Source: an uncultured Eubacteriales bacterium
Lineage (GTDB): Bacteria > Bacillota > Clostridia > Christensenellales > Aristaeellaceae
Length of the DNA stretch: 64,000 bases
Assembly (NCBI GenBank): GCA_900315585.1
Contig: OMZP01000019.1
Span: 20,847 to 84,846 of the forward strand
Direction: 5' to 3'
The position numbers and the translations under genes were made by a program. The stretch's first letter is position 1; the number at the start of each line of letters is the position of its first letter. Below, in pieces: positions 43,775 through 51,839 of the stretch. Under the pieces are notes generated by a model. The model had not been told where the DNA came from, searched no databases, and saw only the letters and a program-made list of their open reading frames with translations.

Positions 43775-45688
43775 ATGGCGCGTACGGTGTATCAGACCGG
43801 CTATTCCCCCGTGGGGGATTTGATCGTGGTCGCCATCGGCTATGTGATGATCATCCTGATGGTCTTCTCCTACATCAACAAGACCCGCGCCTTCCGGATC
43901 TTCCTGTCCACGGTGGCGATGGTGATGCTGGCGGCGATGACGGACGTGGGCTTCAACATGCTCACCAAGGCGGGCCGCCCGGAGCACCTGACCTTGATCT
44001 TCATTCTGAGGTGCGCCTTCCACTTCTTCCTGTTCAGCATCTTCCAGATGTTCGTGATCTACATCGCCGAGGTGACCCGGCTGGATCGCCGGCGAAGTCT
44101 GATCTTTGCCCTCCTCGGCGCGCTGATACTGCTCGTCGTGATGGCGATGGACGTGGCAGACACCCTGCGGGGCCAAAGCGTGATCCGAACGGCCGACGGC
44201 TACGCCTTCCAGGGACGGGGCGTGTTCTTTTATGGGTATCTGGCCTATGTGACGCTGATCGTCGTGGAGATGGTCCTGATCCGAAAGCGCCTGTTCCGTC
44301 GGGTGATGCTGGGCTTTTACGGCACCATGGCGGTGTCCTTCGTCATGCTGGCGATCTCCAAGATGAGCAACGATTCCTCCTTCATGGTGTCCACGTTCCT
44401 CTATCCCATCATCGCCATGTTCTACATCATGCACTCCACGCCCTATGACGCCACGCTGGGCGCCATCGACAGCCGGGCGCTGCAGGAGCTGGTGAAGCAC
44501 AGCTACGAGAGCGGCCGGGACTACATGTTCATGAGCCTGTACATGCCCGCCTTCGACGAGGAGGGCAAGGCGCTGCCGGAGGCCGTCCGGGCCACCACGC
44601 GCCGCTTCACCACCGACTTCTTCCGCAGCGCGACGCTGTTCATGGCCTCCGCGGGCCACGTGATGCTGGTGTTCCCGCTGAACCGCAACCCGGACTACGA
44701 GCAGCGCATCCAGAACATACTGATCGCCTTCCAGGGCGAGTACCACCGCTTCCGCTTCGACTACAAGATCGTCATCGGCAACTTCATTGACGAGGTGAGC
44801 CGCAAGAACGAGTACGTCTCCTTCATCCGGGACATTCACCGGGACATGGACATGAACTCCATCCGCCGCATCGGCCCGGAGGACGTGAAGCGATTCAACT
44901 CCAATGAATACGTGCTCCACGAGCTGGAGGACATCTACAACCGGCAGGATCTGGACGACGGGCGCGTGCTGTGCTACTGCCAGCCGGTGTTCAACATCAA
45001 GACCGGCAAGTACGACACCGCCGAGGCCCTGATGCGGCTGAAGCTGGAGAAGCAGGGCCTGGTGTTCCCGGACCAGTTCATCCCCCTGGCCGAGGAGAAC
45101 GGCTACATCCACGTGCTCACCGAGATCATCCTGAACAAGGCCTGCAAGGCTGTGCACCGGCTGGTGGAGCAGGGCTTCGACGTGGCCCGCGTGTCGGTGA
45201 ACGTGTCGGTGCAGGAGCTGCGGGACGACAAGTTCTGCGACGACATCACCCGCATCATCCGCCGCAACGACCTGGAGGGCGAGAAGATCGCCATCGAGCT
45301 CACCGAGTCCATGACCGACGACGACTTCATCCTGATGAAGAATAAGATCAGCGAGCTTCGGCAAAAGGGCATCAAGTTCTACCTGGACGACTTCGGCACC
45401 GGCTATTCCAACATGGAGCGCATCATGGAGCTGCCCTTCGACATCATCAAGTTTGACCGGAGCATGGTGATGGCCTGCGGCGTCAGCGAGCGCAGCCACA
45501 GGATCGTGGTGAACCTGGCGAACATGCTGGCGGAGATGAACTACGCGGTGCTGTTCGAGGGCGTGGAGAAGGAGGCCGACGAGGCGATGTGCGTGAGCAT
45601 GTCCGCGTCCTACCTCCAGGGCTACAAGTATTCTAAGCCCGTGCCCATCGAGCGGCTGCAGTACTTCTTCGAGCGCAAGGCGGCGTGA
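43775..45688 (+). CDS. Membrane c-di-GMP phosphodiesterase (7TM, degenerate GGDEF, EAL)
   Basis: A 637-residue protein. There are about seven transmembrane helices in residues 15-215 (a MASE-like sensor), then a GGDEF-fold region (about 220-370) lacking the GG(D/E)EF signature, having SAGHVMLVF in its place. The C-terminal EAL domain (about 385-630) keeps all catalytic residues: AEALMRL, SVNVS, ELTES, LDDFGTGYS, IIKFDRS, FEGVEKE and YLQGYKYSKP. It should hydrolyse c-di-GMP to pGpG at the membrane in response to an unknown ligand. The start ATG at 43775 follows GAGGTG. First of three adjacent c-di-GMP genes. Confidence 0.92.
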   Translation: MARTVYQTGYSPVGDLIVVAIGYVMIILMVFSYINKTRAFRIFLSTVAMVMLAAMTDVGFNMLTKAGRPEHLTLIFILRCAFHFFLFSIFQMFVIYIAEVTRLDRRRSLIFALLGALILLVVMAMDVADTLRGQSVIRTADGYAFQGRGVFFYGYLAYVTLIVVEMVLIRKRLFRRVMLGFYGTMAVSFVMLAISKMSNDSSFMVSTFLYPIIAMFYIMHSTPYDATLGAIDSRALQELVKHSYESGRDYMFMSLYMPAFDEEGKALPEAVRATTRRFTTDFFRSATLFMASAGHVMLVFPLNRNPDYEQRIQNILIAFQGEYHRFRFDYKIVIGNFIDEVSRKNEYVSFIRDIHRDMDMNSIRRIGPEDVKRFNSNEYVLHELEDIYNRQDLDDGRVLCYCQPVFNIKTGKYDTAEALMRLKLEKQGLVFPDQFIPLAEENGYIHVLTEIILNKACKAVHRLVEQGFDVARVSVNVSVQELRDDKFCDDITRIIRRNDLEGEKIAIELTESMTDDDFILMKNKISELRQKGIKFYLDDFGTGYSNMERIMELPFDIIKFDRSMVMACGVSERSHRIVVNLANMLAEMNYAVLFEGVEKEADEAMCVSMSASYLQGYKYSKPVPIERLQYFFERKAA

Positions 45689-45760
45689 GGCCTGGCCGGA
45701 AAGCGTGCCCTGGAATGGGACGGGATGCGGTCGATTCGGGGAAACGTTCCGCTTTTCCGG

Positions 45761-45789
45761 TAGACATTTACTGGCAAAAATGATATAAT
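45761..45789 (+). promoter_or_regulatory. Promoter of the second c-di-GMP gene
   Basis: TAGACA (45761), 17 bases, TATAAT (45784). It is about 240 bases upstream of the coding start; the leader contains a strong hairpin (GCCGGGGCG/CGCCCCGGC, within 45820-45852) and then the whole MITE at 45888-46029. Confidence 0.72.
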
Positions 45790-45887
45790 ATCCTGCGTAT
45801 GAAAACCATGCGCGGAACCGACGAGCCGGGGCGAGACGCGCCCCGGCCCGTCGCGTTACAGCTCTATCAAGGCATGAAGAGGGACTT

Positions 45888-46029
45888 ATACTAAATTCCA
45901 TCTAATCCATGCACATCTGCGTGCGTCTTTTCCGCCCTGGCTGTGCTTCGCTTCGGTCAACGATGCGCTGCATCGCCTCCCTCAAAAATCCACTCCGCAT
46001 TTGTACATGTTTTAGAAGGAATTTAGTAT
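45888..46029. mobile_element. MITE-like element, ATACTAAATTCC family, copy B
   Basis: 142 bases with the same inverted ends and core as 23448-23620. Its right end TTTTAGAAGGAATTTAGTAT lies one base before the ATG at 46031, so AGAAGGA inside the terminal repeat serves as the Shine-Dalgarno of the next gene. The element is thus part of the gene's 5' untranslated region. Confidence 0.82.
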
Positions 46030-46030
46030 T

Positions 46031-47704
46031 ATGACGAACTACAGAGACCTGAAGGAATACTCCGTGACGGAGATCAACGGCGTGCTGGACCGCCTGCGCC
46101 AGACCTATGACCTGGTGCAGCTGGTGGACATCGAGGAATGCCGGGTGCTGGAGGTGCAGCCGGACGGCAGCATCCGCTACGGCCAGGAGTGCTTCCGCAT
46201 CTGGAACCGCAGCATGCGCTGCGCCAACTGCTCCGGCTACACCGCCTGCATGACCCACGTGGCCATGGACAAGGTGGAGCACGTGCACGGCGACCGCCAG
46301 GAGGCTCACTCCATTCCCATCTACCTGAAGATGCTGAACGGGGAGCTGGAGCTGTGCGTGCTGGACTGCATCAAGCTCTGCGGCCATGAGGACGGGGAGG
46401 AGGACGACCTCCGGAACGACAACATGGACTACATCTCCACCCACGACGTGCTCACCCGGCTGTACACCCAGGAGAAGCTGTTCCGGGAGATCCGGTGCAA
46501 GCTGCTGGCGGAGCCGGAGGCGGCCTTCCTGATGGTCATGGGCAACATCCGCAACTTCCGCCTGGTGAACAAGCTCTACGGCATCGAGGGCGGCAACCGC
46601 ATCCTGGTGGGCGTGGCCGACCTGCTGCGGGAGGAGTGCACCCACGAGGAGGTGTACGGCCGCTACCGGGATGACCGGTTCGTGCTGCTGGTGAAGAAGA
46701 GCAAGTTCGACGAGGCGACCTTCCTGGGCCATCTCCAGCGGGCCAGCCGCCTGGTGGAGAGCCCGATCTATTCCATCAGCATCCAGCTGGGGGTGTATGA
46801 GATCGCTGACGCCAACATGCCCATCGCCACCATGCTGGACCACGCGGACCTGGCCCTGAACGCCATCCGCCACGAGCGGCAGACGCTGATCTCCTGGTAC
46901 GAGCCGGGCATGACCGCCCGGAAGCTGAAGGACCAGCGCATCATCGAGGACTTCGAGGCCGCCATGTGCAACCGGGACTTCCACATCTACCTCCAGCCCC
47001 AGGTGCGCTCCGACGGCGCCATCCGCGGTGCTGAGGCGCTGGTGCGCTGGGTGCGGGACGGGCAGATCGTGCCGCCGATGGAATTCCTGGGCGTGCTGCA
47101 CCAGTCGGAGCTGCTGAGTCACCTGGACGCCTACGTGTGGGAGATGGCGGCGGAGCTGCTGCACCGCTGGAAGGGCACGCCGCTTCAGGACCTGTACGTG
47201 TCCATCAACGTGGACCCCTCCGACTTCTACTACTTCGACGTGCCGGAGCATTTGAAGGGCCTGTGCGAAAAGTACGGCCTGGACACCCACAAGCTGCGGG
47301 TGGAGATCACCGAGACGGCCCTGGTGGACGACGCCGAGCGCCAGAGCCGCATCGTGGAGACGCTGCACGACGCCGGGTTCATCGTGGAGATCGACGACTT
47401 CGGCAAGGGCTCCAGTTCCCTCAGCATGCTCAAGGACATCCATGCCGACGTGCTCAAGATCGACATGGGTTTCATTCGCGGCAAGAGCAACCTCTACCGC
47501 AGCCGCATCATCCTGGCCAGCGTGATCGACATGGCCGAGCAGCTGGAGATGGGCGTGATCACCGAGGGCGTGGAGACCCGGGAGCAGGTGGACCGCCTGT
47601 CGGACATGGGCTGCGAGAACTTCCAGGGCTTCTTCTTCTCCCGGCCCATCCCCGTGGAGGACTTCGAGACCGTCGCCCTGCAAAACCTGGGGAAGCGGGG
47701 CTGA
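46031..47704 (+). CDS. c-di-GMP phosphodiesterase with Cys-rich sensor, degenerate GGDEF and EAL
   Basis: A 557-residue soluble protein. The N-terminal PAS-like domain (residues 1-120) contains clustered cysteines: ECFRIWNRSMRCANCSGY, TACMTHV and LCVLDCIKLCGHE, suggesting metal, Fe-S or redox sensing. The GGDEF-fold domain (about 130-300) has RYRDDRF where GGDEF should be, so it is probably not a cyclase. The EAL domain (310-550) is complete: AEALVRW, SINVDP, EITET, EIDDFGKGSS, VLKIDMGF, ITEGVETRE and NFQGFFFSRP. It likely degrades c-di-GMP under control of the Cys-rich domain. Its ribosome-binding site lies in the MITE just upstream. Confidence 0.9.
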   Translation: MTNYRDLKEYSVTEINGVLDRLRQTYDLVQLVDIEECRVLEVQPDGSIRYGQECFRIWNRSMRCANCSGYTACMTHVAMDKVEHVHGDRQEAHSIPIYLKMLNGELELCVLDCIKLCGHEDGEEDDLRNDNMDYISTHDVLTRLYTQEKLFREIRCKLLAEPEAAFLMVMGNIRNFRLVNKLYGIEGGNRILVGVADLLREECTHEEVYGRYRDDRFVLLVKKSKFDEATFLGHLQRASRLVESPIYSISIQLGVYEIADANMPIATMLDHADLALNAIRHERQTLISWYEPGMTARKLKDQRIIEDFEAAMCNRDFHIYLQPQVRSDGAIRGAEALVRWVRDGQIVPPMEFLGVLHQSELLSHLDAYVWEMAAELLHRWKGTPLQDLYVSINVDPSDFYYFDVPEHLKGLCEKYGLDTHKLRVEITETALVDDAERQSRIVETLHDAGFIVEIDDFGKGSSSLSMLKDIHADVLKIDMGFIRGKSNLYRSRIILASVIDMAEQLEMGVITEGVETREQVDRLSDMGCENFQGFFFSRPIPVEDFETVALQNLGKRG

Positions 47705-47775
47705 TGCCTGGAACAACGGGTTACTCACATCCGTTACATTATCTTATTTTTGCATCGTTTTTTACGCCAAAAGCA

Positions 47776-47805
47776 TAGACAAGCCCAATATTCATCTGAT
47801 ATAAT
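47776..47805 (+). promoter_or_regulatory. Promoter of the GGDEF gene
   Basis: TAGACA (47776), 18 bases, TATAAT (47800). The -35 hexamer is the same as at 45761, hinting at shared control of the two genes. Confidence 0.75.
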
Positions 47806-47879
47806 AAATTAACATGCTTCACTTTCGGACGACAAAGCTTCGGAGGGGGGCTCTCAACCGTGGAAAGGGCGGGTGGACC

Positions 47880-49244
47880 ATGAGAGACAGCGAGAAGAAG
47901 GCGTTCGGCGGCGTGTCCGCGAACCGGCTGATGCCGCCCGTTCTGGTGGTGCTGGCCGTGCTTCACGCGGCCATCATCGCCCTGATCGTCATGATCAACG
48001 GCTCCAGCAGCAGCCTGTCCGCCATCATGCAGAACGCGGGCATGTACAATCAGGAAGCCACCGCGCTGCTGGCGAGGTCCAGCCTGTTGAACGAGACCGC
48101 CAGCAACTTCGTCCTGCTGCCCACCGACGAGGCGGGGGAGGTGAACGTGGGCCCGTTGATGGCCTTCGCCCGGGAGCTTTCCAACGCCGAGCGCCGGGGC
48201 GACGCGATCCTGGCGAAGTTCCGGACCTATGACATCAGTCCCGACACCCTGGCTCTGATACAGTCCGCCGCCGACAGCGCGAACTTCATGCTGGAGAACC
48301 AGCTCCACGCCATCAGCCTGATGCGGGAGGTCTATCCGCTGCCGGAGGTCGAGCCCCTGACGGCCATCCCAAGGGTGGAGCTCACCGACGAGGAGATGGC
48401 CCTGCCCGACGAGGCGAAGGTGGGCGAGGCGCGCTTGCTGGTGCTGGGCACCGAATACGCCCAGAACAAGGCCAACGTGTCCGCCAGCGTGAACGGCGCC
48501 ATCGACCGGCTCCAGTCCGGCTCGGCGAACATGGCGGCCCAGACGGGCCGGCGCGTGGGGCGGTACCGGGCGCTGCTGTGGATGGTGACCCTCACCATCA
48601 TCGTCATCCTCACCGCCGTGTTCGTGGCGCTCTATCGCCACATCCTCTCGCCCCTGGGCCGCTTCACCAAGCTGATCCCCGAGGACAAGCCGCTGGACGA
48701 GGACCGGGGCTTCAAGGAGGTCCGGATGGTAGCCTCGGCCTACAACGGCGTGCTCAAGCGCCGGAACGCCCTGGACGATATCCTGCGCTCCGCCGCCGAG
48801 ATCGACGCGCTGACCAACCTGCCCAACCGCTATCGCTTCGAGCAGTACCTGCTGGAATCCGAGGACCGGGACGGCTCTCTGGCGGTGCTGCTGTTCGACA
48901 TCAACTATCTGAAGCTCACCAACGACACCCTGGGCCATCTGGCCGGGGACAAGCTGATCCGCGACGCGGCGGACTGCATCTCCAGCTGCTTCGGCAGCGA
49001 TGGGGAGGGCAACTGCTTCCGCTTCGGCGGCGACGAGTTCGCGGCGGTGGTGCGCGACTGCACGCCGGATTCCATCCGCGGCATGGTGCGCAGGTTCGAG
49101 GAGGAGGAGAAGCAGCGCAACGTGAGCATCTCCCTGGGCTACGCCTATGCCGACGAGATCAGCGACACCACCTTCCGCAAGCTGCTGGACGAGGCGGACC
49201 GGCAGATGTACGCCTACAAGAAGCTGGCCCACAGCCAGGGCTGA
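47880..49244 (+). CDS. Membrane diguanylate cyclase (GGDEF)
   Basis: A 454-residue protein with two transmembrane helices (about residues 17-39 and 215-237) enclosing a roughly 175-residue mainly helical extracytoplasmic sensor. A short HAMP-like linker leads to a GGDEF domain (about 290-450). The catalytic signature is intact (FRFGGDEFAAVV) with LTNLPNRYRFEQYL and FDINYLKLTNDTLGHLAGD upstream; no RxxD inhibitory site is seen at the expected position. It should make c-di-GMP, opposing the two preceding phosphodiesterases. I prefer the ATG at 47880; the ATG at 47814 follows the -10 too closely. Confidence 0.92.
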   Translation: MRDSEKKAFGGVSANRLMPPVLVVLAVLHAAIIALIVMINGSSSSLSAIMQNAGMYNQEATALLARSSLLNETASNFVLLPTDEAGEVNVGPLMAFARELSNAERRGDAILAKFRTYDISPDTLALIQSAADSANFMLENQLHAISLMREVYPLPEVEPLTAIPRVELTDEEMALPDEAKVGEARLLVLGTEYAQNKANVSASVNGAIDRLQSGSANMAAQTGRRVGRYRALLWMVTLTIIVILTAVFVALYRHILSPLGRFTKLIPEDKPLDEDRGFKEVRMVASAYNGVLKRRNALDDILRSAAEIDALTNLPNRYRFEQYLLESEDRDGSLAVLLFDINYLKLTNDTLGHLAGDKLIRDAADCISSCFGSDGEGNCFRFGGDEFAAVVRDCTPDSIRGMVRRFEEEEKQRNVSISLGYAYADEISDTTFRKLLDEADRQMYAYKKLAHSQG

Positions 49245-49261
49245 CGGCAGGGATGAACGAA

Positions 49262-49518
49262 GGGGCTGTCTCAAAACGCCTAATACTGAATTCCATCTAA
49301 TCCATGCACATCTGCGTGCGTCTTTTCCGCCCTGGCTGTGCTTCGCTTCGGTCAACGATGCGCTGCATCGCCTCCCTCCGCTCAGCTTGTTTTAGAAGGA
49401 ATTTAGTATAAACGCATTGTTTCCCCGCTGTAGGGGCGGCATTCTTGCCGCCCGCGGACGCCATAAATGGCGTCCCTACGGTTGGAATCGTGCGCTAACA
49501 GCTTTTTGAGACAGCCCC
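49262..49518. mobile_element. MITE-like element, GGGCTGTCTCA family, carrying a nested MITE
   Basis: 257 bases with perfect 15-bp inverted ends GGGGCTGTCTCAAAA / TTTTGAGACAGCCCC. Inside are the ATACTAAATTCC element (49283-49409) and GTAGGGGCGGCATTCTTGCC. It fills the gap between the convergent GGDEF and pta genes, where its ends could act as a terminator. Confidence 0.85.
49283..49409. mobile_element. MITE-like element, ATACTAAATTCC family, copy C (nested)
   Basis: 127 bases bounded by ATACTGAATTCCATCTAA and TTTTAGAAGGAATTTAGTAT, with part of the core seen in copies A and B. It lies wholly inside the GGGCTGTCTCA element. Confidence 0.82.
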
Positions 49519-49550
49519 GTTTTCGCGGTTCATTGCGAGAACCGGGAGCG

Positions 49551-50546
49551 TCACTGTGCCTGCACGGCGGTGAGGGCCACGGTGTTCACGATGTCCGTGA
49601 CAGAGCAGCCCCGGGACAGGTCGTTGCAGGGCTTCGCCAGGCCCTGGAGCACCGCGAAGGCCTCGGCCCCGGCGACGCGCTCGGTGATCTTGTAGCAGAT
49701 GTTGCCCGCCTGCAAATCCGGGAAGATCAGCACGTTGGCGCGGCCCGCCACCGGGCTGCCCTTGGCCTTGCTGGCCCCGATCTCCGGCACCAGCGCCGCG
49801 TCCACCTGCATCTCGCCGTCCAGCATGAGCTCCGGGGCCAGGGTGTGGGCGATCTCCACCGCCTTCTGCACCTTCTCCACCAGCGCGTGCTTCGCGCTGC
49901 CCTTGGTGGAGAAACTGAGCAGCGCCACCCGCGGCTCCTTGAAGCCGCAGAGCTTTTTTGCCGTGTCGGCGGCGGAGACGGCGATCTGGGCCAGCTCCTC
50001 GGCGGTGGGGTTGGGCACCACCACGCAGTCCGCGTAGACCAGCAGGCCGTCCTCGCCCAGGCTGTGGTTGGCACACTGGATCAGGAACGACGAGGACACC
50101 ACCCGGATGCCCGGCGCGGTCTTGATGATTTGCAGCGCGGGACGCAGCATGTCGCCGGTGGTGTGGCTCGCGCCGGACACCAGGCCGTCCGCGTCGCCCT
50201 GCTGCACCATCAGCACGCCGTGGTACATGGCGTCCCCGGCCAGCCGGTGGGCCTCCTCCGGGGTCATGCCCTTGGCCTTGCGCAGGTCGTAGAGGGCCTC
50301 GGCGTAATCCGCCCGCTTCGGGCTATTGGCCGGGTCGACGAGGGTCACGCCGGTCAGGTCCGCGCCCTTTTCCTTCGCCACGGAGAGGATGCGATCCGCC
50401 TCTCCCAGCAGCACGGGCCGCGCCAGCCCCTCCCGGTGCAGGATCGCCGCCGCCTGCACGGTGCGGGGCTCGTCGCCCTCCGGCAGGACGATGGTCTTTA
50501 CGTTCGCCCGCGCCTTGGCATAGACGCGCTCCATCATGTTGCTCAT
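49551..50546 (-). CDS. Phosphate acetyltransferase-type acyltransferase
   Basis: A 331-residue enzyme of the Pta/Ptb family exchanging acyl-CoA and acyl-phosphate. The sequence is Pta-like: TIVLPEGDEPRTVQAAAIL at the N-terminus, GDADGLVSGASHTTGDMLRPALQ (about 117-139), SSSFLI and SPVAGRANVLIFPDLQAGNICYK (about 268-290). It is 14 bases downstream of buk, so the pair probably converts butyryl-CoA or another short acyl-CoA to the acid with ATP formation. Whether the acyl group is acetyl or butyryl cannot be read from sequence. Confidence 0.88.
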   Translation of the reverse strand: MSNMMERVYAKARANVKTIVLPEGDEPRTVQAAAILHREGLARPVLLGEADRILSVAKEKGADLTGVTLVDPANSPKRADYAEALYDLRKAKGMTPEEAHRLAGDAMYHGVLMVQQGDADGLVSGASHTTGDMLRPALQIIKTAPGIRVVSSSFLIQCANHSLGEDGLLVYADCVVVPNPTAEELAQIAVSAADTAKKLCGFKEPRVALLSFSTKGSAKHALVEKVQKAVEIAHTLAPELMLDGEMQVDAALVPEIGASKAKGSPVAGRANVLIFPDLQAGNICYKITERVAGAEAFAVLQGLAKPCNDLSRGCSVTDIVNTVALTAVQAQ

Positions 50547-50559
50547 GGGTCTGTCCTCC

Positions 50560-51681
50560 TTACAGGTCGATGTCTCCGAAGCCCTGCCAGACGGGTACGC
50601 CGGTGTATTTCAGCGCCGCCTTCTCGCCCCGGAGCACCTTCAACGTGGACAGCGCCAGCGCCTCCTGCTCCAGCTCGCCGGGGTAGACGGCGATGGGCGC
50701 GATCCAGCCGCAGCGCCGCCGGATGCCCTCGGCCACGTCGGAGAAGCGCATCAGCCCGCCGGTGAGCAGGATGCCGTCCACCCGGCCGCAGAGCACCGCG
50801 CTCATCTCGCCGATCATCTTGCAAATCTGGTAGATCATCGTGTTCCACACCAGGCTCGCCTTCCGGTCACCCTGCTCCACCAGGGCGTGGATGGCGTCGG
50901 AGTCGGAGGTGCCGAACAGGCTGACGAACCCGCCGGACCGGGCGCAGAGCAGCCGCGCCTCATGGAGGGTGTGGCCCTCCAGCCAGTCCAGCAGCGCCAG
51001 CACCGGCACGGTGCCGATGCGGGTTGGGGTGAAGGCGCCCTCGCCGTCCGCGCCCATGTTGCCGTCCACCATGCGCCCGTGGTCGTGGGCGGAGACGGTG
51101 ATGCCGCCGTCGATGTGGGCCACGATGAAGTTGCAGTCCTCGTAGGCTTTGCCCAGCTTTTCGGCGTGGGCTTCGGCCACGGCCTTCTGGTTCAGCACGT
51201 GGGAATGGCTGACGCGATAGACGCCCTTGATGCCCGTCAGTCGGGCCAGGTCGCCGTACTCGTCCACGTTGGTGGGGTTCAGGGTGTAGGCCGCCTTGCC
51301 GTATTTCTGGGCGAACTTCCAGGCCAGCATCACGCCCAGCTTCGCCGGGTGCTCGCTGCCGCCCACGGCGGCCTCGGTGTCGTCGTAGAGCTTTTGGTCG
51401 ATGGCCGTCACGCCGCCGGGCTGGGTGCAGGCGCTGCCGCCCCGGCCCACGAACACGTCGATGGAGGCCGGGTCCACGCCCTCTTCCTTCAGCATGTCCA
51501 GGATCACCTGGTAGCGGAAGGGGATCTGGTCGTTCACGTGAGGGTACTGCAAAAGCACCGGCGCGTCGTGAAACAGGCTGTGCTCAAACCGCGCCTTCTC
51601 GTTTTCAAACAGGCTCACCTTCGTGGAGGTGGAGCCGGGGTTGATGATCAGCAGCTTCCAGGTTTTTTGCGTTTCGGTCAT
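50560..51681 (-). CDS. buk: Butyrate kinase
   Basis: A 373-residue ASKHA acyl kinase making ATP from butyryl-phosphate (or a branched homologue). The phosphate loop LLIINPGSTSTKVSLFEN is at residues 10-27, GRGGSACTQPGGV near 80, the ATP-binding HIDGGITVSAHDHGRMVDGN near 200 and LTGGLMRF near 310. I chose the ATG at 51681 with AAGGA upstream over 51696. It is co-transcribed with the phosphotransacylase. Confidence 0.94.
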   Translation of the reverse strand: MTETQKTWKLLIINPGSTSTKVSLFENEKARFEHSLFHDAPVLLQYPHVNDQIPFRYQVILDMLKEEGVDPASIDVFVGRGGSACTQPGGVTAIDQKLYDDTEAAVGGSEHPAKLGVMLAWKFAQKYGKAAYTLNPTNVDEYGDLARLTGIKGVYRVSHSHVLNQKAVAEAHAEKLGKAYEDCNFIVAHIDGGITVSAHDHGRMVDGNMGADGEGAFTPTRIGTVPVLALLDWLEGHTLHEARLLCARSGGFVSLFGTSDSDAIHALVEQGDRKASLVWNTMIYQICKMIGEMSAVLCGRVDGILLTGGLMRFSDVAEGIRRRCGWIAPIAVYPGELEQEALALSTLKVLRGEKAALKYTGVPVWQGFGDIDL

Positions 51682-51718
51682 GGCCTTTTCCTTCATTTCT
51701 TGCGCTTTCGTGGCTATC

Positions 51719-51727
51719 AGTATAGCA
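51719..51727 (-). promoter_or_regulatory. Putative extended -10 promoter of buk
   Basis: On the minus strand TGCTATACT (51727-51719) is an extended -10; no clear -35 is visible at 17 bases. It lies 38 bases upstream of buk. Confidence 0.45.
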
Positions 51728-51770
51728 TAATTCAGTAAAATGGTATGTTAAAGTACAGAAAAAAACATGG

Positions 51771-51799
51771 TTGCATTTTCCTGAAAACAATGTTAAAAT
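51771..51799 (+). promoter_or_regulatory. Putative promoter of the branching enzyme gene
   Basis: TTGCAT (51771), 17 bases, TAAAAT (51794), 41 bases before the ATG; it is divergent from the buk promoter. Confidence 0.45.
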
Positions 51800-51839
51800 T
51801 AATTCTGGAAATTAACGCAGATTAGAAGGAGATTTTGCC

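Noticed and set aside
45790..45887. Riboswitch in the leader of the second c-di-GMP gene
   Set aside because: Only one strong GC hairpin is visible, with no conserved aptamer sequence I recognise.
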